A DNA stretch of 37,692 nucleotides from Candidatus Gastranaerophilales bacterium (GTDB taxonomy: Bacteria > Cyanobacteriota > Vampirovibrionia > Gastranaerophilales > Gastranaerophilaceae), in contig CALUVE010000020.1 of NCBI GenBank assembly GCA_944324135.1, forward strand, positions 1 to 37,692, in the 5' to 3' direction. A program made the translations under genes and the position numbers. Shown here one piece after another: positions 24,274 through 32,316 of this stretch. The notes under the pieces were generated by a model. That model was not told the origin of the DNA. It ran no database searches and saw only the letters and a list, made by a program, of their open reading frames with translations. The number at the start of each line of letters is the position of its first letter. Within the stretch, counting starts at the first letter, position 1.

Positions 24274-25155
24274 CTAAACTTGTCCTCCTATTCTTATCCA
24301 TTCTTCCGGCATCAAATCGTAATCTGATTCAATGTTTTTCATCCAGATTTTTGGCGCTATGACTATTTTCTCCGGATTCTCGTTGAGCCACGCCGCCCAC
24401 CACGAGAAACTGCTGTTTGCAATTATGTTGTGCTTGCAATTTTTCATTAGTTCAAAATCATAATATCCACGCTTGCCGGAATTTATGTCTACTACAATTG
24501 TGTCGTGATTGAATTTGACGTTTTCTTTCACCCATTTGGGGTCATCGGAAAATATAAATAATGTAAGCGGTTTGTTTAATTTTTCGGCAATGGTATCTAC
24601 TGCTTTTTCATAATATTCGTCAGTGCAGGCTCCCATTACGTTCGCAACACGTGATTTCAAATAGTCCGTGCGGCGGTAATGCAGCGAAACAGATTCTGTA
24701 TTTTTGATTTGTTCAAGTACTTTTTTGTTTTTAGCGTTCATCGGCTTTTTAAGTCTAAAGTCCTCTATAAGCTCAGAACGAACCATTTCCGGATATCTGC
24801 AGGATTGGAAAAATCCGTCAAGATATATTGGCGGCTCTACATTTAAATATTTTTCATCGTATTTGAAGTACGGTTTTTCCTGAAGTTTCGGGGTAGTAAT
24901 TTTTATTTTTGTGAGTTTGTTCCGCAAATTTCTCAGCGGTATGGTTTTTCTGAAAAGTTTGTACTTAAGCGGCTTTTTTATTGCATATTTTTTGAAATCC
25001 AGTTTGAAAGCCCCGAGTTTCTGGGTCTCTTCACTGTCGTCAAATATCGGCTGTATCCCGGTTTGTTTCTGTATAGCTTTACCAAGCGCCCATTGAAACA
25101 TCTGGTTTGCCATCCTGCCGTTCAGTCTGATGATAATATTATTTTCTTTATCCAT
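24274..25155 (-). CDS. Alpha-1,2-fucosyltransferase-like (GT11)
   Basis: It is predicted to transfer L-fucose from GDP-fucose to a galactose-type acceptor in alpha-1,2 linkage, as in H-antigen or Lewis b/y mimics. GT11 motifs are present: an N-terminal LNGRMANQMFQWALG (the family usually has GGLGNQMFQYA, so the GG-L-G part is altered), the GDP-binding HYRRTDYL (HxRRxDY motif), and the C-terminal ANSSFSWWAAWLNENPEK. Length of 293 is standard for FutC/WbgL-type enzymes. It lies 1 bp from GT10 upstream and abuts the small ORF downstream. The co-located gmd/fcl pair supports a GDP-fucose donor. Acceptor specificity is unknown. Confidence 0.92.
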   Translation of the reverse strand: MDKENNIIIRLNGRMANQMFQWALGKAIQKQTGIQPIFDDSEETQKLGAFKLDFKKYAIKKPLKYKLFRKTIPLRNLRNKLTKIKITTPKLQEKPYFKYDEKYLNVEPPIYLDGFFQSCRYPEMVRSELIEDFRLKKPMNAKNKKVLEQIKNTESVSLHYRRTDYLKSRVANVMGACTDEYYEKAVDTIAEKLNKPLTLFIFSDDPKWVKENVKFNHDTIVVDINSGKRGYYDFELMKNCKHNIIANSSFSWWAAWLNENPEKIVIAPKIWMKNIESDYDLMPEEWIRIGGQV

Positions 25156-26136
25156 TTATCCAACCTTAATCTTTATTCCGAAAAGATACAAAATTTTGTG
25201 CATCCCTTTGTCACGTATAGGTGCATATCTTTCGTACAACCGTATAAATTTGTTGCGCTGGCGTACGTAAGGATGATTACCTTTATTGATAATATGAGTT
25301 AAAAATTTTTCAAGTTTGTTATAGACGTTAAAATCATAATCCGGATTCATTACCGGTTCTCTGAGCATCGCCATGTATTTATCGTCATCATTATCAAGCT
25401 CTTTTACCCGTTCTATGACTTCATCAAAATTCTTGTAGTCGTTGCAGTTGATGAACGCTTTCGGGTTGAAATCTTTCACCACAAGCGGATTTCCCCAGTA
25501 AATCGGGATTGAATTTGCCATCATCGGATGGAAGAGTTTTTCTGTTGTGTAGCCGTTTGTCATACGGTTCTCAAAAGCTATTGTGAATTTGTAATTGCTC
25601 AGAAAATCCAGTTTGCCTTGCTGCCAGTCGCCGTTTCGAGGTGATATTGCGTCTTGCATGTTATTCAAAACTTTCCCCGGACAGTCGATATGTTTGTAGC
25701 GGGATAACTCTTTGCAAAATTCCATGCGCAGTGCCGCTCCCTCTCCGTTTTTGCTATTGGTGTACACAAAGTTACAGAACTTTCTCCCCGCCAAATCGTC
25801 AGGTAAATCCCGACGGTTTTGGATTTGCGGCTGCAAGTTCATATTGTATTCTGTGAATCTCAGGTATCTGTCGTCAAAATCTATATTGTGAAACCCGATG
25901 CCGTAGTCGCATTCATTAAAATCCGGCACAACATTTTCGTTTGAATAATAAATCTTTACGCAGTCTGTGTATTCCCAGTGTTTTGTGCCAAAACAGGAGT
26001 AGAATAAAAAATCAGGCTTATCTGAAATTTCCACGTCATAATTTTTTTGTAAAATTTCAAGAAACAAATTCTTTTGACCTTTTACAAATGTATCGTCATT
26101 GTCACAAAAGTTTATTTTGATTTTGGGTTTTGTCAT
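25156..26136 (-). CDS. Alpha-1,3-fucosyltransferase-like (GT10)
   Basis: It is predicted to add L-fucose in alpha-1,3 (or 1,4) linkage to GlcNAc or Glc, as in Lewis x/a-type epitopes. The GT10 signature is YKFTIAFEN...GYTTEKLFHPMMANSIPIYWGNP (split here by the linker RMTN), the GDP-fucose-binding region. An N-terminal segment PDFLFYSCFG and NFVYTNSKNGEGAALRMEFC fit the family. The C-terminal ~45 residues are basic and hydrophobic (ending KILYLFGIKIKVG), resembling the membrane-binding tail of Helicobacter FucTs, though the usual heptad repeats are absent. Length is 326. Its stop and start directly abut the neighbouring genes. Linkage is inferred from family, not shown. Confidence 0.93.
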   Translation of the reverse strand: MTKPKIKINFCDNDDTFVKGQKNLFLEILQKNYDVEISDKPDFLFYSCFGTKHWEYTDCVKIYYSNENVVPDFNECDYGIGFHNIDFDDRYLRFTEYNMNLQPQIQNRRDLPDDLAGRKFCNFVYTNSKNGEGAALRMEFCKELSRYKHIDCPGKVLNNMQDAISPRNGDWQQGKLDFLSNYKFTIAFENRMTNGYTTEKLFHPMMANSIPIYWGNPLVVKDFNPKAFINCNDYKNFDEVIERVKELDNDDDKYMAMLREPVMNPDYDFNVYNKLEKFLTHIINKGNHPYVRQRNKFIRLYERYAPIRDKGMHKILYLFGIKIKVG

Positions 26137-26871
26137 TTACTTTCCAACTCCGGTCCAGTATTTTTCAAGCCAGCGTGTTGGTTTGATATATCGAAAACCG
26201 CATTTGCCGAAATATCCTTCATAAGCTTGTTTAGGTGTCGGTTTGCCGTGGAAAATGAGAATTTTGGATTCCTCCGGATCTCTCGGTACTTTAAACCAGC
26301 ACATTGGAAATTTGTGCAGACAGTTGCGTTTGAAACTTACGCACCAATTTTTATCCCAGTATTTGAGGATGCCTTTTCGGTACATCTCGTAAGTTAAAAA
26401 TGCCTGTTCATTTTTGTAGCGTTTCCTTATATCTTTCCCCTCCTGATAAAAATGCTCAATAATATCAGGATGTTTGCCTATCTCAAATCTGAATACTGAG
26501 GAATTTCCTATTATATCGTGCGGAAAATCCCAGTCTTTTATTATCAGAAAGTCGCCTTCCGCCTCAAAAAACGGTGCTAAATCGTCTCGGATTATAATAT
26601 CCAAATCCAAAAACAGTGCCTGACCTTTTAAGTCCGCAAGTTTTTCATTGAAAACTGTCAGTTTTTTCCACATCCTGTCAGGGATTCCCTCTTCATTCAA
26701 TGGCGGAATCTCGCGGATTTCTACTTTCGGATTGATACCTGCCGGATTGTCTGTAAAACATACAAATCTGTGCGGAATTTTCAGGTTGCGCTCTACCATG
26801 TCATAAAGTCTGTTGACATAGTCTGCATCAAATTTGTCGCCCCACTTCATACAAATAACATTTTTTTCCAT
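26137..26871 (-). CDS. GT8-like glycosyltransferase (DLD motif), first gene of the operon
   Basis: It is a GT-A fold transferase. ICMKWGDKFDADYVNRLYDMV starts the domain in the manner of this family (split here: ICMKWGDKF then DADYVNRLY). QALFLDLDIIIRDDL carries the DxD metal site. Later HGKPTPKQA and GNSSVFRFEIG resemble GT8-type or related galactosyl/glucosyltransferases. Length of 244 is compact. There is no transmembrane segment. It is the first gene of the minus-strand glycan operon and abuts the GT10 start. GGGAG about 12 nt before the ATG is its ribosome site. The sugar donor is unknown. Confidence 0.78.
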   Translation of the reverse strand: MEKNVICMKWGDKFDADYVNRLYDMVERNLKIPHRFVCFTDNPAGINPKVEIREIPPLNEEGIPDRMWKKLTVFNEKLADLKGQALFLDLDIIIRDDLAPFFEAEGDFLIIKDWDFPHDIIGNSSVFRFEIGKHPDIIEHFYQEGKDIRKRYKNEQAFLTYEMYRKGILKYWDKNWCVSFKRNCLHKFPMCWFKVPRDPEESKILIFHGKPTPKQAYEGYFGKCGFRYIKPTRWLEKYWTGVGK

Positions 26872-26924
26872 AACAAAAATTTACTCCCATTAGCACTATT
26901 TTGTCCATTTTAGCACAAATATGC

Positions 26925-26944
26925 CATGTTTTGTACAAACAATG
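26925..26944. promoter_or_regulatory. Palindrome between gdhA and the glycan operon
   Basis: A 20-bp imperfect palindrome with the perfect core TTTGTACAAA (26930-26939) and outer CAT/ATG. It lies in the 83-nt gap between the gdhA stop and the first glycan-operon gene. On the minus strand a TAAAAT -10-like box follows it, without a good -35. It could be an operator; no partner protein is known. Confidence 0.35.
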
Positions 26945-26954
26945 TAATAAAAAT

Positions 26955-28307
26955 TTATATAATGCCCTGCTGTTCCATAGCTTTAGCCAGTTTTGTGAAC
27001 GAAGCTATGTTTGCTCCGGCTACATAATTATTGCCGAGGTTATATTTTTCAGCCGCAGTTTTGCAGGACTTAAATATATTAACCATAATGTTTTCCAGCA
27101 TTTTATCAACATCTTCAAATGTCAGATAATATCTCATGCTGTTCTGACTCATTTCTATGGCTGATGTGGCAACCCCGCCTGCATTTGCTGCTTTTGCAGG
27201 TGCTACCAGAACTTTATGTGCAAGGAAGTATTCTGTTGCCTCTTTTGTGCAAGGCATGTTAGCTCCCTCTCCGATTGCAATTACTCCGTTTGCCGTCAGT
27301 TTTTTTGCATCTTCAAGCGTTATTTCATTCTGTGTTGCACAAGGAAGTGCGATATCTGTTTTTATGTTCCAGATAGGTGATTCAGCTCCTGTGCGTTCAA
27401 AATATTTTGTTTCGGCATATTTTTTCAGGTAATCTTTAATTCTGCCACGTTTTACTTCTTTTATCTCTTTAATTTCTTCAAGGTTGAGTCCGTCCGGATG
27501 GTAAATACAGCCGTTTGAATCACTCATTGCAACAACTTTTGCTCCCAGCATTTCGGCTTTTTCTGCCGCGTAAATTGCAACGTTGCCTGAACCTGAAATT
27601 GTTACGGTTTTGCCAGACATGCACTGGTAGTTGTTTGCGTTAAGCATTTCTCTCATAAAGTATATCAAGCCGTAGCCGGTTGCTTCTTTTCTGACAAGAG
27701 AGCCGCCGTATTCAAGTCCTTTACCAGTGATAACTCCTGCTTCATAGCAGTTTCTTATGCGGCGGTATTGTCCGTAAAGATATCCGATTTCTCTTGCTCC
27801 GACTCCGATATCGCCAGCCGGAACATCGACATCCGGCCCTATGTGACGCTGGAGCTCTGTCATAAAGCTCTGGCAGAATCTCATAATTTCGTTGTCAGAT
27901 TTACCTTTCGGATCAAAATCACTTCCGCCTTTTGCTCCGCCTATGGGCAGTCCGGTCAGTGCATTTTTGAAAATTTGTTCAAATGCCAAAAATTTCATAA
28001 TGCTGATGTTTACACTAGGGTCAAATCTCAATCCGCCTTTATACGGTCCGATTAGCCCGTTGAATTGTACTCTGAACCCTCTGTTGACTCTTGTCTTTCC
28101 GCTGTCATCGACCCACGGTATTCTGAATGCAATTATCCTTTCCGGCTCGGTGAATCTTTCCAGAAGTGCTATGTTTTCAAACTCCGGATGCTCATTCACT
28201 ACCGGTTCTATTGTTGTTAATACTTCGTCAACGGCCTGAAAAAATTCAGGTTCGTTTGCATTTTTTTCTTTTGTTTCTTTTAATACTTTTTCCAGATATG
28301 CATTCAT
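26955..28307 (-). CDS. gdhA: NADP-type glutamate dehydrogenase
   Basis: It catalyses reductive amination of 2-oxoglutarate with ammonium to glutamate in the cytoplasm, a nitrogen-assimilation enzyme. PYKGGLRFDPSVN with K90 and PIGGAKGGSDFDPKG with the catalytic K126 are the substrate-site motifs. The Rossmann domain has SGSGNVAIYAAEKAEMLGAK (no acidic residue right after the second strand but VVAMSDSNG, as in NADPH-preferring enzymes). The 450-residue length is that of the hexameric small-subunit class. A candidate promoter and an AAGG ribosome site precede it. It is divergent from the SIMPL gene and upstream of the glycan operon, with which it may share readthrough. Confidence 0.97.
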   Translation of the reverse strand: MNAYLEKVLKETKEKNANEPEFFQAVDEVLTTIEPVVNEHPEFENIALLERFTEPERIIAFRIPWVDDSGKTRVNRGFRVQFNGLIGPYKGGLRFDPSVNISIMKFLAFEQIFKNALTGLPIGGAKGGSDFDPKGKSDNEIMRFCQSFMTELQRHIGPDVDVPAGDIGVGAREIGYLYGQYRRIRNCYEAGVITGKGLEYGGSLVRKEATGYGLIYFMREMLNANNYQCMSGKTVTISGSGNVAIYAAEKAEMLGAKVVAMSDSNGCIYHPDGLNLEEIKEIKEVKRGRIKDYLKKYAETKYFERTGAESPIWNIKTDIALPCATQNEITLEDAKKLTANGVIAIGEGANMPCTKEATEYFLAHKVLVAPAKAANAGGVATSAIEMSQNSMRYYLTFEDVDKMLENIMVNIFKSCKTAAEKYNLGNNYVAGANIASFTKLAKAMEQQGII

Positions 28308-28339
28308 AATTCTACCTTACTTTCTTTTAAGTACAACTC

Positions 28340-28367
28340 ATAATAACACATTTCTAAAGTTTTGCAA
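28340..28367 (-). promoter_or_regulatory. Promoter of gdhA
   Basis: On the minus strand TTGCAA (28362-28367), 16 bp, TATTAT (28340-28345), about 33 nt before the ATG. Confidence 0.6.
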
Positions 28368-28375
28368 AGTGACAA

Positions 28376-28404
28376 TTGAAAATTTATCACAGATGGTGTA
28401 TCAT
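28376..28404 (+). promoter_or_regulatory. Promoter of the SIMPL-domain gene
   Basis: TTGAAA (28376-28381), 17 bp, TATCAT (28399-28404), followed by an AGGGGG ribosome site ahead of a GTG start at 28450. It runs back to back with the gdhA promoter. Confidence 0.65.
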
Positions 28405-28449
28405 GTACACAAGGTTTTTACATGTGTGTCTTATGACAGGGGGTAAACA

Positions 28450-29175
28450 GTGTTTCAACAATTAGAAAAATTTCAACTGGCTATACTTGGTCTTTTACTG
28501 GCAGTTGCACTTGTTTGGGGTGCAAAAAGTATTACATCATCTGTCCCGAAAGACGGTATATCCGTTACAGGATCTGCATATCAGATTGTAAAATCTGATT
28601 CCGGAAGATTAGAATTCCAGATTACGGCAAAACAGCCGACAAAAGCCGCTGGTTATAATCTCGTCCAAAAACAGCTGCCGGAAGTGCTCGCTTTTTTGAA
28701 AGATAAAGGTATTGAAGATAAAGATATTGATGTTCAGGCATATAACGGATATTACTCTTACAAAACAAATGCTAACGGCATGTCTACAAATGTTGTAGAT
28801 TCTTATAATATTTCTCTGCCGGTAGTTGTAAAATCCAACGATGTAGAAAAAATAAAAACAATTTCTACAGAAATTCAGACACTTTTATCTAAAGGTATTG
28901 ATATCAATGTATATAGACCTGAATATTTTTATTCAAACCTTGCTGATTTAAAGGTTTCACTGCTGCAGGAGGCTACTAAAGACGCAAAACAAAGAGCTGC
29001 AGCTATGCTGAAAGCTACTAACAACAGAGTTGGTAAAATTCAATCTGTAAGAATGGGTGTATTCCAAATTACGCCTGTTGATTCTACAAATGTTTCAGAT
29101 ATGGGTATCAGTGATACTTCAACTATTGATAAAAAAGTTACTTCTGTTGCAAATGTCGTATTCCAGATTAAATAA
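28450..29175 (+). CDS. SIMPL-domain (DUF541) envelope protein
   Basis: It starts at GTG (28450), supported by AGGGGG just upstream. An N-terminal hydrophobic segment (FQLAILGLLLAVALVWGA, about 9-27) acts as anchor or signal. The rest is a SIMPL/DUF541 domain: GISVTGSAYQIVKSDSGRLEF, GYNLVQKQLPEVLAFLKDKGI, VDSYNISLPVVVKSNDVEKI, and LKVSLLQEATKDAKQRAAAM with the typical ending VVFQIK (segments each shortened). Members such as YggE/BP26 are periplasmic and implicated in stress resistance, but the biochemical role is unknown. 241 residues is typical. A secreted-protein gene follows 14 nt downstream in the same operon. Confidence 0.87.
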   Translation: MFQQLEKFQLAILGLLLAVALVWGAKSITSSVPKDGISVTGSAYQIVKSDSGRLEFQITAKQPTKAAGYNLVQKQLPEVLAFLKDKGIEDKDIDVQAYNGYYSYKTNANGMSTNVVDSYNISLPVVVKSNDVEKIKTISTEIQTLLSKGIDINVYRPEYFYSNLADLKVSLLQEATKDAKQRAAAMLKATNNRVGKIQSVRMGVFQITPVDSTNVSDMGISDTSTIDKKVTSVANVVFQIK

Positions 29176-29189
29176 AGGAGAAATAAAAT

Positions 29190-29861
29190 ATGAAAAAAAA
29201 CATATTACTCTGCGGTGTGTTATTTACGGTATCTGCCCTTGCTGTACAAGCTTTTCCTGACGGAATGCCTAATTTTACACCGGGTTCTATAAATCCGGCT
29301 ATGTCTCCGGCTACTTTTGGCGCTTATGAAATGCAAATGATGAAAGAGCAGCGTCAACGCCAGTATATTGATGAAGATTTTAAACTTTATCAGAAAAAGA
29401 AAGAACTGGAAAAAACAGGTGAAGTTGATTCTGATATTATAAAAGATGACAGAGTTGATTTGGAATCAGAGTCTGAGGCTAACAATACGTTCATCAAACG
29501 TGTCAGAAACAGAAGTAAATCTAATCCTGATTATGTCCAAAACAACGGTAAAGTTATTGTAAAGGAAGAACCGAAATCCGAAGCTAAGGAAATTAAAGTA
29601 AGAGATAATTCTAATCCTGCAGTTCAACAGGAGTTGCCGGCTGTAGAATCAGGCGATAAACCTGAATCTGTTGTTCCCGAAGAAAATACTCAAACGCAGC
29701 CGCAGACCAAACCTCAGATTAAAGAAGATTCACTCTCTTCATCCTCCACATACAAACCGCTTGTGAAACAGGCAAAAGCTAAACCGTGGCTTGATGAAAT
29801 TTCTCCGGATGTTCCGACTGTAGAGCCGGCTTCTTTTGAGGATAATTTTGATGCTGATTAG
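29190..29861 (+). CDS. Secreted, charged low-complexity protein (223 aa)
   Basis: No family is recognised. A classical signal peptide (KKNILLCGVLFTVSALAVQA) ends with likely cleavage after VQA (about residue 21). The mature part is rich in Lys, Glu, Pro and Gln; a coiled-coil-like segment around residues 50-75 (KEQRQRQYIDEDFKLYQKKK) is followed by a disordered Pro/Gln/Ser region. A strong AAAGGAG ribosome site precedes the ATG. It is cotranscribed with the SIMPL gene; its last 4 bp overlap the convergent EamA gene. It may be a periplasmic partner of the SIMPL protein, by context only. Confidence 0.7.
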   Translation: MKKNILLCGVLFTVSALAVQAFPDGMPNFTPGSINPAMSPATFGAYEMQMMKEQRQRQYIDEDFKLYQKKKELEKTGEVDSDIIKDDRVDLESESEANNTFIKRVRNRSKSNPDYVQNNGKVIVKEEPKSEAKEIKVRDNSNPAVQQELPAVESGDKPESVVPEENTQTQPQTKPQIKEDSLSSSSTYKPLVKQAKAKPWLDEISPDVPTVEPASFEDNFDAD

Positions 29862-30721
29862 TATAATATTATAAAAATAGAACCTAATATTATAATCAAC
29901 GCGCCTGCTGATTTTTTCAGCAGGTGTTTTTCTTGGAAAAATTTGTATCCCAGAAATACATTCAGCAAAATGGAAAGCTGGAATAATGAAAGGGCATACC
30001 CAACATTGATTTTTGCAAAGGTGTATGCGGTTGTGACCATGACAAGCCCGAAACATAAAGCCGGCATCAAAAATGAGAGGATATTCCCCGTGGTGATTTT
30101 TGAAATCTTGATTTTGTGAAATTTGAGGATAAGAAAAGAAAATATCATTCCAAATAGAACTGTACTTATGCAGGAGACTGTTATACCGCCAATCAGGATT
30201 ACTTTTTTTATGAAAACTGCCTCAATTGCTGTTAAAAACAGCGCATAAAATCTGTACTGAATGTCTTTACGTTTAAATAGGGCAAGGGAAAATTTTTCTT
30301 CCACCGTATCAAAGACCAGATAACTGCCTGTTATAATTAGAATTATACCGACTATTCCGGATAGTGTCGGAAGTTCTTTGAGAAAAATAATTCCGCCTAG
30401 CAGCCCTATTACGGATTTGTAAGCGTTTATCGGACCCAGTACTGAAAGTTCACCTTGTTCAAGTGCTTTTATCAAAAAAGCATTGCCAAAAGCTCCGAAT
30501 ATGCCGCCTAAAATTGAATATAACCAGAAATCTGCCATAAAAACTGCACCGGACAGATGTCCCAAAAGCGGAATACAGCATATGGCAAGTATTAAATATG
30601 TCACAAAATTGACGCTGTAAGGTGATTCATTTTTTGCTGTTAATTTTTTTTGAAAAACATTCAAAAATGAATTTGAAAAAATTCTTAAAATTACTGCGGT
30701 TATTATTGCCAGATTGCCCAA
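29858..30721 (-). CDS. EamA/DMT-family transporter
   Basis: It is an inner-membrane protein with about ten transmembrane helices in two EamA halves, each about 140 residues. Typical segments are ALEQGELSVLGPINAYKSVIG (conserved end of the first half, shortened), LLGGIIFLKE and, in the second half, AYTFAKINVGYALSLFQLS and YKFFQEKHLLKKSAGALIII. 287 residues is standard. The stop overlaps the 3' end of the secreted-protein gene by 4 bp. It is the third gene of the marR-emrA unit, 14 nt after emrA, where an EmrB-type permease would be expected. The substrate is unknown. Confidence 0.88.
   Translation of the reverse strand: MGNLAIITAVILRIFSNSFLNVFQKKLTAKNESPYSVNFVTYLILAICCIPLLGHLSGAVFMADFWLYSILGGIFGAFGNAFLIKALEQGELSVLGPINAYKSVIGLLGGIIFLKELPTLSGIVGIILIITGSYLVFDTVEEKFSLALFKRKDIQYRFYALFLTAIEAVFIKKVILIGGITVSCISTVLFGMIFSFLILKFHKIKISKITTGNILSFLMPALCFGLVMVTTAYTFAKINVGYALSLFQLSILLNVFLGYKFFQEKHLLKKSAGALIIILGSIFIILY
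29904..29931 (+). terminator. Plus-strand terminator embedded in the convergent EamA gene
   Basis: The perfect 8-bp stem CCTGCTGA / TCAGCAGG with a 5-T loop is followed by TGTTTTT on the plus strand, 43 nt past the secreted-protein stop. It lies within the last codons of the minus-strand EamA gene and could end the SIMPL operon transcript. Confidence 0.6.
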
Positions 30722-30735
30722 ATTTTATTCCTGAT

Positions 30736-31836
30736 TTATTTTTTCTGCCATTTCTTGACTTTTACGGTCGGAACGACAGACATACCCGGAACTATATTAT
30801 AATCCGAAATATCTTCTGTGAATACAATTTTTACCGGAACTCTCTGGACTATTTTTACATAACTTCCGACAGCGTTTTCAGGCGGGAAAAGACTTGATTT
30901 TGCCCCTGTGGCTCTTTGTATGCTGTCAATTTTGCCCTTAAATTTTTTGCCGGGATAAGTGTCAATTTTTATCATAACAGGTTCGTCTTTTTGCATGTGA
31001 GTCAGTTGGATTTCTTTGTAGTTTGCAACAACCCAGACTTTTTCCGGCACGATGGAGAGAATCGGCTGGGCAACCTGTACGTAATTTCCCTGTTCAACAC
31101 TTCTTGCTGTAATTTTGCCGGCTTCAGGTGCTTTGATTTTTGTATATGAAAGGTTTAATTCGGCCTGTTCAACTTCTGCTTCAAGTCTTTTTATTTCAGC
31201 TTCTATTGCTTCTGTTTTGGCTTTTTGTGATTTCAAAACGGCTTCTGCGGCTTTTAAATGTTCCTGAGATGCGTTCAGGTTTGCCTGCGCTACAGTAAGC
31301 TCTGTATTACTCTTATCAAATTCCTGTTTGGAAGCAATGCCGGATTGATACATATCAGTATATCTTTTGTGGTCTTTTTGTGCAAAGTCGTATTTGGATT
31401 TTGCAGATTCTATATTTTCTGTTGATTGTTGTACGTTAGACTGGCTTTCTTCAATCTGGCGTGCTGTAATATTCAGATTTGCTTTTGCTTCCTCAAGTTT
31501 TGCCTGAGTTTGTTTTAATTTTACCTCGTAGTCCGTCGGGTCAATTTCTGCAATGAGCTGCCCCGCTTCAACTTCATCGTTATCATCAACCAGAAGTTTT
31601 ACAACCGGGCCTGCTACACGCGGAGCTACAGCTATTATGTGTCCCTCAACAAAAGCGTCGTCTGTTGTTTGATAATATGTAGAGCGGACTGCCCAGAATA
31701 TGCCGAGCAATACTAATATTACTGCAGTGATTGTCGGGATGATTACTCTTTTTTTCTGATATTCGTGACGGCTTTTTTTTGCTCTTATTTTTGATATTTT
31801 TGATTTTTGGGGTTGATTTTTTTCTTCTTCTTCCAT
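30736..31836 (-). CDS. emrA: EmrA/HlyD-family membrane fusion protein
   Basis: This is a periplasmic adaptor linking an inner-membrane exporter with an outer-membrane channel. A basic cytoplasmic tail (to residue ~27) precedes one transmembrane helix (about 29-48). TTDDAFVEGHIIAVAPRVAG is the EmrA-type first beta/lipoyl strand. A long coiled-coil hairpin spans roughly 105-225. The second lipoyl half is AELNLSYTKIKAPEAGKIT, followed by VEQGNYVQVAQPI. 366 residues and a single transmembrane helix match EmrA. Upstream is a marR gene (11 nt away), and the divergent neighbour is a tolC gene, completing two parts of a tripartite pump. The EmrB permease is absent from the window. Confidence 0.93.
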   Translation of the reverse strand: MEEEEKNQPQKSKISKIRAKKSRHEYQKKRVIIPTITAVILVLLGIFWAVRSTYYQTTDDAFVEGHIIAVAPRVAGPVVKLLVDDNDEVEAGQLIAEIDPTDYEVKLKQTQAKLEEAKANLNITARQIEESQSNVQQSTENIESAKSKYDFAQKDHKRYTDMYQSGIASKQEFDKSNTELTVAQANLNASQEHLKAAEAVLKSQKAKTEAIEAEIKRLEAEVEQAELNLSYTKIKAPEAGKITARSVEQGNYVQVAQPILSIVPEKVWVVANYKEIQLTHMQKDEPVMIKIDTYPGKKFKGKIDSIQRATGAKSSLFPPENAVGSYVKIVQRVPVKIVFTEDISDYNIVPGMSVVPTVKVKKWQKK

Positions 31837-31847
31837 AGTGTCCTCTT

Positions 31848-32306
31848 TTATATTTGTATATTTACTTTAGCTTTTAAATTCTCTGTAACTTTATCCAGAA
31901 GTTTGCTGCACAGGAGCAGTTCTTCTTCGGATAATCCTGTAATGCAATTCTCCCAGATTTGCAGGATTACGGGTTTTGTCTCCTCATAGATTTTTTTGCC
32001 TTTTTCTGTGAGGTATATTTTATAAATTTTTCTTCCGTTTGCATCGGCTTGTTTTGTTATGCATCCGAGATTTTCCAGTATATTTAATATTCTGGTTACA
32101 TTCCCTCTGTCTTTCATTGTTAGCGCAGAGATTTGTCTCTGGTATACAGCGCCGTGGTTTACCAGTACTTCCAGCACAGTATATTGTTCCGGAGTAATCT
32201 GGCATGAATGTGCACTCAGGGTCTGGATTGCATGTAGTTTGGACAAAATCCCTGCTCTGGCTATATTATAACCGATTTTTGTTTGCTGTAAAATTTCCTT
32301 TTGCAT
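31848..32306 (-). CDS. MarR-family transcriptional regulator
   Basis: It is a winged-helix dimeric repressor. The DNA-binding core runs QTLSAHSCQITPEQYTVLEV (helices), the recognition helix QRQISALTMKDRGNVTRILN and the wing CITKQADANGRKIYKIYLTE, followed by C-terminal dimerisation helices. I place the start at 32306 (MQKEILQQ): AAGGA lies 8 nt before this ATG. The longer frame starts with TTG at 32339 inside an inverted repeat that overlaps the gene's own -10 box, so it is unlikely. The product is 152 residues, normal for MarR. It heads the marR-emrA-EamA unit and probably represses itself and the divergent tolC. Confidence 0.92.
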   Translation of the reverse strand: MQKEILQQTKIGYNIARAGILSKLHAIQTLSAHSCQITPEQYTVLEVLVNHGAVYQRQISALTMKDRGNVTRILNILENLGCITKQADANGRKIYKIYLTEKGKKIYEETKPVILQIWENCITGLSEEELLLCSKLLDKVTENLKAKVNIQI

Positions 32307-32316
32307 ATATTTTGTC

